Source: an uncultured Eggerthellaceae bacterium (lineage in GTDB: Bacteria > Actinomycetota > Coriobacteriia > Coriobacteriales > Eggerthellaceae). From it: a stretch of 7,922 nt of DNA. The number at the start of each line of letters is the position of its first letter. Position 1 is the stretch's first letter. The stretch is taken from the NCBI GenBank assembly GCA_946626265.1, contig CAMOUE010000106.1:1-7922 (forward strand), given 5' to 3'. Below the pieces are notes generated by a model, which saw nothing but the letters and a program-made list of their open reading frames with translations, searched no databases and was not told where the DNA came from. Below, one piece after another: positions 1 to 4,951 of this stretch. Position numbers and translations under genes: made by a program.

Positions 1-1022
1 CGTACTGGATGGTTCCCATTCTGAACTACTACCTGGACAAGATGTACGGCGAGGAGTACGGCGTGACCGGCGAGCTCGTGACTGACCAGGTTTTCCTATT
101 CCAAATTGGCGGACCGGTGTCACTCGAGGTGGTTGAAGCCGCAACGGGCGAGGATTTCCACGACATGAAGCATCTGCGCTATCGCGACTCGCAAATTTGC
201 GGGCACCCGGTGCAGATCTGCCGCGTGGGCATGGCCGGCACGATCGCCTACGAGGTGCACGGCGACATCCGCGATGCGCACGAGATTTACAACAAGCTGT
301 GGGAGGTTGGCCAACCCCTCGGCATGCGCCGCTTGGGCTCACACTGCTACCCCATGAACCACGCCGAGAACGGTTTCCCGCAATTGAAAGTCCACTTCCT
401 TGAGCCGCGCAGCCAGATGGCCGGCCTCATGGAGTACCTCAAGACCACGCCGGGCATGGAATTCCAGATCATGACCTGCGACGAGAACGGTTTCATCTTG
501 GACGGATCGGCGGCCGACGATCGCAATGCGTTCTTCCACAATCCCTACGAATTCGGCTGGGGCCGCATAATTCACCTCGACCACGACTTCATCGGACGCG
601 AGGCGTGCGAGAAGATGGCAGCCGATCCCGCGACGCGCAAAGTCGTGACCTTCGAGTGGAATGCCGACGACGTTGCCGACGTGTTTGCCAGCCAGTTCAG
701 GGGCGAGGACGTCGAGCCGTACAAGCCTATCGAAAGCCCGAGCGACGTGGAATTCTGGATGAGCCCCTTCGTGCACCACGACTACGTCGTAGACGACGAC
801 GGCAATATAATCGGCACGTCGTTCGGACGTCAGAACGCTTGCTACTTCCGTCACATGATCTCGATTGGCTGCATCGACCCGGCCTTTGCCGACGAGGGTA
901 CCGAGGTCTGCGTGCTGTGGGGCAATCCTGGCCAGCGCCAGAAGAAGATACGCGCCAAAATCGCGCGCTACCCCTACAATAACGTCATGCGCTCCGACAC
1001 CATCGACGTGAACAAACGGTAG
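1..1022 (+). CDS. GcvT/LigM-family tetrahydrofolate-dependent methyltransferase, 5'-truncated by window edge
   Basis: The open frame enters from the left edge (first full codon at 3) and ends at TAG 1020-1022. The ATG at 9 is probably internal because codons before it are open and no ribosome site precedes it. About 339 residues are visible; LigM-type relatives run to about 450-470, so roughly a quarter is missing. The N-terminal part shows the GcvT-like pattern 'FQIGGPVSLEVVEAATG' followed by an 'RVGMAGTIAYEVHG' segment, matching the GcvT 'sRtGYTGExGYEi' folate-domain motif. The C-terminal part (from about 'GTSFGRQNACYF') matches the GcvT C-terminal barrel. The family moves a methyl or aminomethyl group to tetrahydrofolate in the cytoplasm. 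LigM-like members demethylate methoxylated aromatics, and gut Coriobacteriia carry many. The substrate here is unknown. An intrinsic terminator follows 110 bases downstream. The family call is solid; the demethylase role is inference. Confidence 0.8.
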   Translation, partial: YWMVPILNYYLDKMYGEEYGVTGELVTDQVFLFQIGGPVSLEVVEAATGEDFHDMKHLRYRDSQICGHPVQICRVGMAGTIAYEVHGDIRDAHEIYNKLWEVGQPLGMRRLGSHCYPMNHAENGFPQLKVHFLEPRSQMAGLMEYLKTTPGMEFQIMTCDENGFILDGSAADDRNAFFHNPYEFGWGRIIHLDHDFIGREACEKMAADPATRKVVTFEWNADDVADVFASQFRGEDVEPYKPIESPSDVEFWMSPFVHHDYVVDDDGNIIGTSFGRQNACYFRHMISIGCIDPAFADEGTEVCVLWGNPGQRQKKIRAKIARYPYNNVMRSDTIDVNKR

Positions 1023-1131
1023 ACGAAAAGCGTAGGCTCCTGCCCTGCATGTGCGAATTGAGGACGTCGTGGAGTTCGCAAGGCCCTAATCGAAAACCAC
1101 CCACCTCATCCAATTGGCATGCGGCAAAACT

Positions 1132-1171
1132 GCAGGGGTGCAGCCTCATACAGGCCGCACCCCTGCTTTTT
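1132..1171 (+). terminator. Rho-independent terminator after the methyltransferase gene
   Basis: A perfect 10-bp stem (GCAGGGGTGC 1132-1141 with GCACCCCTGC 1157-1166) encloses an inner GCCT/AGGC stem (1143-1146 with 1152-1155) and is followed directly by TTTTT (1167-1171). It lies 110 bases past the methyltransferase stop and marks the end of that transcript. Confidence 0.9.
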
Positions 1172-1239
1172 CATATTCTGAACCGTTGATCATGCGAGGC
1201 GATGCGCCAGGTGACGTCTCCCGGGTTATCAACCTATAA

Positions 1240-1259
1240 TTCGATTCCTGCCAGGGCCA
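1240..1259 (+). other. tRNA 3'-end-like fragment, possible attachment-site remnant
   Basis: TTCGATTCCTGCCAGGGCCA reads like a T-loop (TTCGATT), the 3' strand of a T-stem (CCTGC), the 3' strand of an acceptor stem (CAGGGCC) and discriminator A. The bases upstream (CCTATAA) do not form the matching T-stem, and no tRNA body is present. Isolated tRNA 3' ends are the typical scar left at one end of an element integrated by a tyrosine recombinase into a tRNA gene. No matching complete tRNA or integrase is visible here, so the call rests on pattern alone. It falls at the switch from the chromosome-like methyltransferase gene to the gene-poor accessory segment. Confidence 0.3.
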
Positions 1260-1431
1260 TTCGAGAGGCATCTCCTTGCGATTTCGCACCAGGTGCACCC
1301 TCGCCGCGAACTCCACGGCGCGGCAGAGCAGGTTTCCGCTACTTATGTCTTTTCTCACCCCGCCCCCACTTCCCCGCCGTTTATACCGCATTGTACGCCT
1401 TTGCCCTGCCGTGCGACGGGGACCCGGCACG

Positions 1432-1548
1432 TCAGCTCTTCCTCGCAAGGTCGAACAACGCCGCGACGAACGCCGACAGGACGAACGCGGCGATGCACGC
1501 CAACCTGATGAGCAACCTCACCGCAGCCGCTGCGACCGAATCTCCCAT
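1432..1548 (-). CDS. Small single-pass membrane peptide (38 aa)
   Basis: On the minus strand an ATG at 1548-1546 is preceded by a perfect AGGAGG (1562-1557) eight bases upstream, and the frame ends in TGA at 1434-1432. The 38-residue product starts MGDSVAAAAVRL and continues with one hydrophobic stretch of about 22 residues (LLIRLACIAAFVLSAFVAALF). It ends with a short charged tail, DLARKS. The frame can be extended upstream, but that extension is arginine-rich with no ribosome site, so this ATG is preferred. The length, single membrane span and charged tail recall hydrophobic type I toxins and holin-like peptides, but I recognise no family. A TTGACA lies upstream on the same strand (1605-1600) without a convincing -10. 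It stands alone, facing away from the small + strand genes. The gene is moderately likely; its function is unknown. Confidence 0.5.
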   Translation of the reverse strand: MGDSVAAAAVRLLIRLACIAAFVLSAFVAALFDLARKS

Positions 1549-1920
1549 CGAAGCCACCTCCTGCCTAGCATGCGCCCTCGACCATGCCGGACGCCGGAGT
1601 GTCAACCGTCGCTGATCACCCGCCCGCTCGATCCGCTCATGAGCGCCTCGTACCCTACGATGACATGGTACGCGTGTCCCGCGAGCGCACGCGTACGCGA
1701 AACGGGACACCGAGCGGGATTCCCGCGAACAGCCGCCCGGCCACCACGCCGTGCAGCCATAAACCGCCCTCTCGATAGCGCCCACCGCAAGCACCTAGCG
1801 CCAGCACCGAACACCTTTCATGCCCCTATCTCCCTCGCCCCCTCCCGGCCCCGCGTCCCGGCCCGCACGCGCACCTCGGGCGCGCATCATCGCCGAGGAC
1901 CCCGCACGCCCGCTAGGGCA

Positions 1921-2073
1921 CGCGAAAACTTCCCGCAGCCGCTGCGCGACCCGGAAAACTCCCAAGCCCTCCGGGTTTCGCTTTCCACCCCTGCGCACGC
2001 GCGTGAACCCCGGCGCCTTGAGCGCCACGAGGCCCGCAAGGGGCGGGCCCTAAAGACACGAGGAGGTCGTGAG
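1921..2073 (+). repeat. Repeated structured leader, copy 1 (before the YraN-like gene)
   Basis: This leader shares ordered blocks with the one at 2783-2922. The blocks are a 17-base identity CGCGAAAACTTCCCGCA (1921-1937), a 16-base identity GCCCTCCGGGTTTCGC (1966-1981), GCCACGAGGC (2024-2033) and GGAGGTCG-GAG at the ribosome site. Segment 1922-1981 can fold with three stems. The closing stem is GCGAAA 1922-1927 with TTTCGC 1976-1981. Inside are CGCAG/CTGCG (1934-1938 with 1942-1946) and CCCGGA/TCCGGG (1950-1955 with 1970-1975). GGCCCGC (2032-2038) can also pair with a following GCGGGCC in the 3' half. A shared cis-acting RNA or DNA element is inferred. Confidence 0.6.
2062..2066 (+). promoter_or_regulatory. 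Ribosome binding site of the YraN-like gene
   Basis: GGAGG sits seven bases before the ATG at 2074. The same GGAGG with the same seven-base spacing precedes the 63-aa gene at 2923. This fixes the start, because the frame is open for hundreds of bases upstream. Confidence 0.85.
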
Positions 2074-2433
2074 ATGAACGAGACGAAGATGAGGGCAATG
2101 AAGGCCATCGGGCGCTACCTGGAGCTCAAGGGCGCCGAGATCCTCGAGGAGGGCTGGGCGCACGGCGGCGACGTCGCCGACTACATCGTCGACGACTGCG
2201 GCGAGATCGCGATCGTGTTCGGGCGCGTGCACGAGAACGCGGGCGCCGGCATCCCGGACGAGCATATCGACCGCAAGTCCTTCGAGCGGCTGGCGGCCGC
2301 CTCCCTCGCCGAGCTCGCCGATTGCGCGCTGCGCGCCGACGCGGTGGCGGTGCTCGTGATCTCAGGCGAGCGCGCCATCGTCCGCCACCACGTGAACGCC
2401 ATAGCCGCCTACGGGCTCGACCTCCTACCGTAG
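2074..2433 (+). CDS. YraN-like (UPF0102) protein lacking the nuclease Glu and Lys
   Basis: The 119-residue product has the length and layout of the YraN/UPF0102 family, a PD-(D/E)XK-fold group. It has an N-terminal GRYLELKGAEILEEGW segment (residues 13-28, matching 'GRxxExxAxxyLxxxGyxIL'), a core beta region around residues 35-53, and an 'RKSFERLAAASLAELA' helix (68-82) matching the family's 'RK..RL..AA..YL' motif. Aligned by eye, Asp36 takes the place of the conserved GEID aspartate. The usual ExK of 'VFVEVKTR' is replaced by R-V-H (residues 51-53), so nuclease activity is unlikely. The start is set by GGAGG seven bases upstream. It follows leader copy 1 and ends before a very stable hairpin. 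I associate short YraN-like genes of this type with Coriobacteriia mobile elements; the role is unknown. Gene reality is well supported, and the family call is moderately supported. Confidence 0.7.
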   Translation: MNETKMRAMKAIGRYLELKGAEILEEGWAHGGDVADYIVDDCGEIAIVFGRVHENAGAGIPDEHIDRKSFERLAAASLAELADCALRADAVAVLVISGERAIVRHHVNAIAAYGLDLLP

Positions 2434-2439
2434 GCCGGG

Positions 2440-2465
2440 GCGGCCCCGCCCCCGGGCGGGGCCGC
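2440..2465 (+). terminator. Strong GC hairpin after the YraN-like gene (no U-tract)
   Basis: GCGGCCCCGCC (2440-2450) pairs perfectly with GGCGGGGCCGC (2455-2465) around the four-base loop CCCG, starting six bases after the stop codon. No T-run follows, so it may act as a weak terminator, a transcript-end stabiliser or a Rho-assisted stop. Confidence 0.6.
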
Positions 2466-2782
2466 TAGCCCCTTCAATCCTGCAGAGGCGCCAGCGTCCG
2501 CCGCGGAGAGCGCGGGCGCCGGCTTCTCCGCGCTTCCGCCGGCCGCCCGGAACCGACATGCGGCATCTCGCACGGCGGTCCAGTCGCCACCGCCCGAGAT
2601 GGCATCCCTGACGGCCAGCCAGCCGAATCGCGCACCTCCGGGTTCAAACCCCGCCGACGCGTTCCGAGCCGCCCTCCCGAATGCGCAGTGCGCGCGCCCA
2701 TCTGACGACCTCCCTGCCGCGTCCCGCCCCCGCCCACCTCATGGACCGCATCCTCGCGGCGCACGCGCGCCGGCGCAAGGGC
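2466..2782. other. GC-rich spacer without a supported gene
   Basis: I see no gene here. The open frames on both strands are Arg/Pro/Ala-rich and lack ribosome sites. The next recognisable element is the second copy of the repeated leader at 2783. Confidence 0.5.
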
Positions 2783-2922
2783 CGCGAAAACTTCCCGCAT
2801 GCGGGAACTCCGGGCCCTCCGGGTTTCGCATTCCCCCCTTGCACCGCCGCACTTTCGCCGCATGTTTTCCGGCCACGAGGCACGCCACGGGGAGCGGGCC
2901 GCTACGGCAAGGAGGTCGCGAG
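2783..2922 (+). repeat. Repeated structured leader, copy 2 (before the 63-aa gene)
   Basis: This is the second copy of the 1921-2073 leader, with the shared blocks in the same order: 2783-2799, 2814-2829, GCCACGAGGC 2872-2881 and GGAGGTCG-GAG at the ribosome site. The fold is kept although the sequences between the blocks differ. The closing stem is GCGAAA 2784-2789 with TTTCGC 2824-2829. Inside are a perfect 16-base palindrome TTCCCGCATGCGGGAA (2792-2807) and CCGG/CCGG (2810-2813 with 2819-2822). The GCCACGAGGC block lies 51 bases from its start codon here and 50 in copy 1. Confidence 0.6.
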
Positions 2923-3114
2923 ATGGGCAAGGATCTGCTGAACGAGTTCGTGAGGGCCGGCTACCTGGACGCCAGCGTCACCGAGGGGTTCGACCCCTAC
3001 TACGAGCCGAGCTGGTGGCGCGGCGAGGACTGCAATCGCGAAGATGCCGCGTGGGGCGAGTTCGACGGTTGCGATACCGACGCTGGCGATTGCTTCGCAA
3101 GCTTGAGCTTCTAG
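2923..3114 (+). CDS. Acidic 63-aa protein of unknown function
   Basis: The ATG at 2923 follows GGAGG (2911-2915) with a seven-base gap, the same spacing as at the YraN-like gene, and the frame ends in TAG at 3112-3114. The 63-residue product is strongly acidic, with about 15 Asp/Glu against 4 Lys/Arg. It is rich in aromatics (FDPYYEPSWW, residues 23-32) and has three cysteines (38, 50, 58). No signal peptide or membrane segment is visible. I recognise no family. The shared leader with the YraN-like gene suggests common regulation and possibly a common mobile-element origin. The acidic, aromatic surface would suit a DNA-mimic or an inhibitor-type small protein, but that is only a guess. The gene itself is fairly likely. 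Confidence 0.6.
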   Translation: MGKDLLNEFVRAGYLDASVTEGFDPYYEPSWWRGEDCNREDAAWGEFDGCDTDAGDCFASLSF

Positions 3115-3122
3115 CCTGGGCC

Positions 3123-3152
3123 GTCGGGCGCTCTGGCAAAAGGGCGCCTGAC
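3123..3152 (+). terminator. Hairpin after the 63-aa gene (no U-tract)
   Basis: GTCGGGCGC (3123-3131) pairs with GCGCCTGAC (3144-3152) with one G-U pair around a 12-base loop, starting nine bases after the stop. As after the YraN-like gene, no T-run follows. A smaller stem, TGCCGC/GCGGCA (3161-3166 with 3178-3183), lies just beyond. Confidence 0.5.
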
Positions 3153-3310
3153 GGGCGCAATGCCGCCAACCGCAGAAGCGGCAAAGCACAGCCATGCGAG
3201 TCCCGCGCAACCCTGCGCCGATCGCGACGAACGGCTTTGGCTTGATGAGCCGCCCCATCCGATCGAGCTCTTTCCAACAATACAGCGCGATCGACGCGGC
3301 CACGCGCCCT

Positions 3311-3348
3311 CGCTTGAGCGCAACCTGATGCGATATGCTGCTCAAGCG
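3311..3348 (+). promoter_or_regulatory. Inverted repeat upstream of the HTH gene, candidate operator
   Basis: CGCTTGAGC (3311-3319) and GCTCAAGCG (3340-3348) form a perfect 9-bp inverted repeat separated by 20 bases, ending 51 bases before the HTH start. The right arm is directly preceded by TATGCT (3334-3339), a possible -10. This arrangement would suit repressor binding across a promoter, perhaps by the HTH protein itself. Confidence 0.4.
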
Positions 3349-3386
3349 CTCGCTTAAACGCCGAACGATTTGCTTGCACCATACAC

Positions 3387-3394
3387 AAAGGAGG
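3387..3394 (+). promoter_or_regulatory. Ribosome binding site of the HTH gene
   Basis: AAAGGAGG lies five bases before the ATG at 3400. This favours that start over the in-frame TTG at 3370, which would place the site inside the gene. Confidence 0.85.
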
Positions 3395-3399
3395 ATGCC

Positions 3400-3789
3400 A
3401 TGCAGCAGGTTACAACGTCGGCCGAAACAGAGTTTTCGCGCGCTGCGGAGCGACTGCTCGAGAGGAAGAGAATCGGGCTTGAATCGGCCATCGAGGCGCT
3501 CGAGACGGTCGGCTACCGCGTCTCAACTGACGACGACGGCCATTTCAGGGTAGCGGCCGCAACATCGTCTAATGCACCCGGCAAAGCGGCCGCGGCTCCG
3601 TCGGGGAATGCTGAATTCCTGCAAGACTATCCGGAGCTGCTAAGGCCCTCCCACATAGCCGAGATAACGGGCATGCACGCTAGCCACGTCAGGTCGCTGT
3701 GCCAGGAGGGAACGATCCCGGCCGTGCGCGTCGGTAGCCGATGGCTTGTGCCGAAGAAGCGATTCGTCAGGTACATCATGGACGATTAG
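3400..3789 (+). CDS. Excisionase/MerR-like helix-turn-helix DNA-binding protein
   Basis: The product has 129 residues. The C-terminal part (about 80-127) is a winged HTH_17/excisionase-type domain: 'LRPSHIAEITGMHASHVRSL' is the helix-turn-helix and 'GTIPAVRVGSRWLVPKKRF' is the wing. The N-terminus (residues 8-50) is predicted helical and charged (RAAERLLERKRIGLESAIEAL). It is joined by an Ala/Ser-rich linker (52-70). The family binds DNA. Short members direct excision by an integrase, while those with an added N-terminal domain are often local transcription regulators. No integrase lies next to it here, and 160 bases separate it from the DUF1848 gene, so a regulator of the downstream cassette is the better guess. 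The start is fixed by AAAGGAGG at 3387-3394. Confidence 0.8.
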   Translation: MQQVTTSAETEFSRAAERLLERKRIGLESAIEALETVGYRVSTDDDGHFRVAAATSSNAPGKAAAAPSGNAEFLQDYPELLRPSHIAEITGMHASHVRSLCQEGTIPAVRVGSRWLVPKKRFVRYIMDD

Positions 3790-3813
3790 CGCTAGGTTTC
3801 GGTCGGCAACCCA

Positions 3814-3850
3814 GCATGCATGCCGCATGCGAGCGGAGCTCCCATGCATG
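3814..3850. promoter_or_regulatory. Repeated CATGCATG palindromes, candidate operator
   Basis: The palindrome GCATGCATGC (3814-3823) and a second CATGCATG (3843-3850) lie 28 bases apart, with another GCATGC between them (3825-3830). A -10-like TACAAT follows at 3863-3868 without a good -35, and a TTGACG at 3889-3894 lacks a good -10. This is the only sizeable gap in the cassette, so the promoter of the DUF1848-helicase pair is likely here. Control by the upstream HTH protein is inferred. Confidence 0.4.
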
Positions 3851-3949
3851 AGTTTGAAATAGTACAATAACGCTTAGCGATTAACCACTTGACGCAATTC
3901 CTTCAAAGAAGCATGTGGCGTTTACGCGTATACGCTCGAAGGTGGACCG

Positions 3950-4948
3950 ATGATTATCAGCGCAAGCAGAAGGACCGACATCCCCAGGTTCCATAGCGAC
4001 TGGATGCTCAACCGGATACGCGAAGGCTTCGTCGACGTGCGAAACCCGATGTTCCCCTCGCAGGTGAGCCGCTACAGGCTGTCCCCCGAGATCGTCGACG
4101 GCATAGTCTTCTGGACGAAGGACCCCGAGCCCATGATCCCCAAGCTCGGCGCCTTCGCCGATTACAGCTACTACTTCCAGTTCTCCCTCACCTCCTATGG
4201 CAGGGACGTCGAGAGCGGGTTGCGCGACAAGCATGCCCTCATAGCCACGTTCAAAGAGCTCGCCGATACGATAGGGCCGGAAAGGGTCATGTGGCGCTTC
4301 GACCCGATCCTGCTCAACGGAAAGTACTCGCCGGAATACCAGCTGCGTGCTTTCAACACCATTGCAACCGAGCTCAATGGCTCTACCGAGAAGGTCACGA
4401 TCAGCTTCATCGACGAGTACAACTTCGGCGGGCGCAGCATCTACAGGTCCGTGGGGACCGACGGTGTCGCCGCCGAGCAGCAGAACTTCCTTGCCGAGCG
4501 CATGTCGGCCATCGCGCACGAGAACGGGATGGCGATCGACACGTGCGCCGAGGCGGTCGACCTGGAGAAATACGGCATCCAGCACGCGCGCTGCGTCGAC
4601 TCCCGCGTGTTCGAGCGAATCGGCGGCTGCAGGCTCTCGCGCCTGAAAACGCGCTACGAAGAGCTCGCGAAGGACAAGTCTCAACGCAAGGAATGCCGCT
4701 GCATAGAGAGCATCGACATCGGCTGGCCGAACACCTGTGCAAACGGCTGCAAGTACTGCTACGCCACGACCAGCCCCGGGGAGCTCGCCCGAAACCTGTC
4801 GGGGCTCTGCGACCCCGAGAGCAGCCTGCTCTGCGGCTACGTCGACCCGGCCGTCGACAAGGTCAAGGACCACCGAGGCACGGGTGACGCCCGCGACAGG
4901 TCGTTCAAGTTCGGCTTCGGCGGCGACCAGCTCTTCCAGGAGGTCTAG
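3950..4948 (+). CDS. DUF1848 protein, probable radical-SAM-type Fe-S enzyme
   Basis: The product has 332 residues, close to the usual length of the family. The N-terminus MIISASRRTDIPRFHSDWML is the DUF1848 hallmark and supports the ATG at 3950, with AAGGTGG at 3939-3945. Further family-like stretches are 'GIVFWTKDP' (51-59), 'QFSLTSYGRDVE' (77-88), and 'RVMWRFDPILL' (112-122). The C-terminus carries the cysteine cluster: C249-x-C251, then C263-x3-C267-x2-C270 followed by YA. CX3CX2C is the radical SAM signature that binds a 4Fe-4S cluster, but here it is near the C-terminus instead of the N-terminus. DUF1848 substrates are not established as far as I know. The stop is three bases before the methyltransferase-helicase gene, whose ribosome site lies inside this gene, so the two are translationally coupled. 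That suggests a shared job, perhaps nucleic-acid modification. Confidence 0.85.
   Translation: MIISASRRTDIPRFHSDWMLNRIREGFVDVRNPMFPSQVSRYRLSPEIVDGIVFWTKDPEPMIPKLGAFADYSYYFQFSLTSYGRDVESGLRDKHALIATFKELADTIGPERVMWRFDPILLNGKYSPEYQLRAFNTIATELNGSTEKVTISFIDEYNFGGRSIYRSVGTDGVAAEQQNFLAERMSAIAHENGMAIDTCAEAVDLEKYGIQHARCVDSRVFERIGGCRLSRLKTRYEELAKDKSQRKECRCIESIDIGWPNTCANGCKYCYATTSPGELARNLSGLCDPESSLLCGYVDPAVDKVKDHRGTGDARDRSFKFGFGGDQLFQEV
4938..4943 (+). promoter_or_regulatory. Ribosome binding site of the methyltransferase-RecQ gene
   Basis: AGGAGG overlaps the last codons of the DUF1848 gene, eight bases before the ATG at 4952. This places the helicase in one operon with DUF1848 and implies coupled translation. 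Confidence 0.85.
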
Positions 4949-4951
4949 AAG

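Larger units (their letters stand above)
1172..1920. other. GC-rich stretch largely without genes
   Basis: Apart from the tRNA-like fragment and the minus-strand membrane peptide, I see no supported gene here. Open frames exist on both strands, but they give arginine/proline/alanine-rich shadows without ribosome sites, as expected where GC-rich DNA lacks stop codons. Two adjacent hairpins occur at 1674-1726: GTGTCCCG 1674-1681 pairs with CGGGACAC 1703-1710, then GCGGG 1714-1718 pairs with CCCGC 1722-1726. Confidence 0.5.

Noticed and set aside
1600..1605. TTGACA (minus strand) as a promoter for the membrane peptide
   Set aside because: The hexamer is perfect, but the position 17 bases downstream reads GTCGAG, which is not a credible -10. 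It is kept only as a remark in the peptide entry.
1276..2073. Long upstream extension of the YraN-like frame (about 266 extra residues)
   Set aside because: The added sequence is Arg/Pro/Ala-rich with no family resemblance, and a good ribosome site points to the ATG at 2074. The open frame reflects high GC content.
2637..2655. T-arm-like CCGGGTTCAAACCCCG
   Set aside because: Only four base pairs form, and no acceptor, anticodon or D-arm partners are found around it. Chance in GC-rich DNA is sufficient.
2902..3345. 147-codon minus-strand frame opposite the 63-aa gene, including a stretch like SIALYCWKELDRMGR
   Set aside because: It begins with TTG without a ribosome site, runs through the downstream hairpin, and overlaps the 63-aa gene, which has a strong start signal. 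The N-terminal half looks somewhat protein-like, so a gene remnant is possible but not supported.
3881..4873. 330-codon minus-strand frame opposite DUF1848
   Set aside because: It is a shadow of a strongly recognised gene on the + strand, with no ribosome site and no recognisable family.
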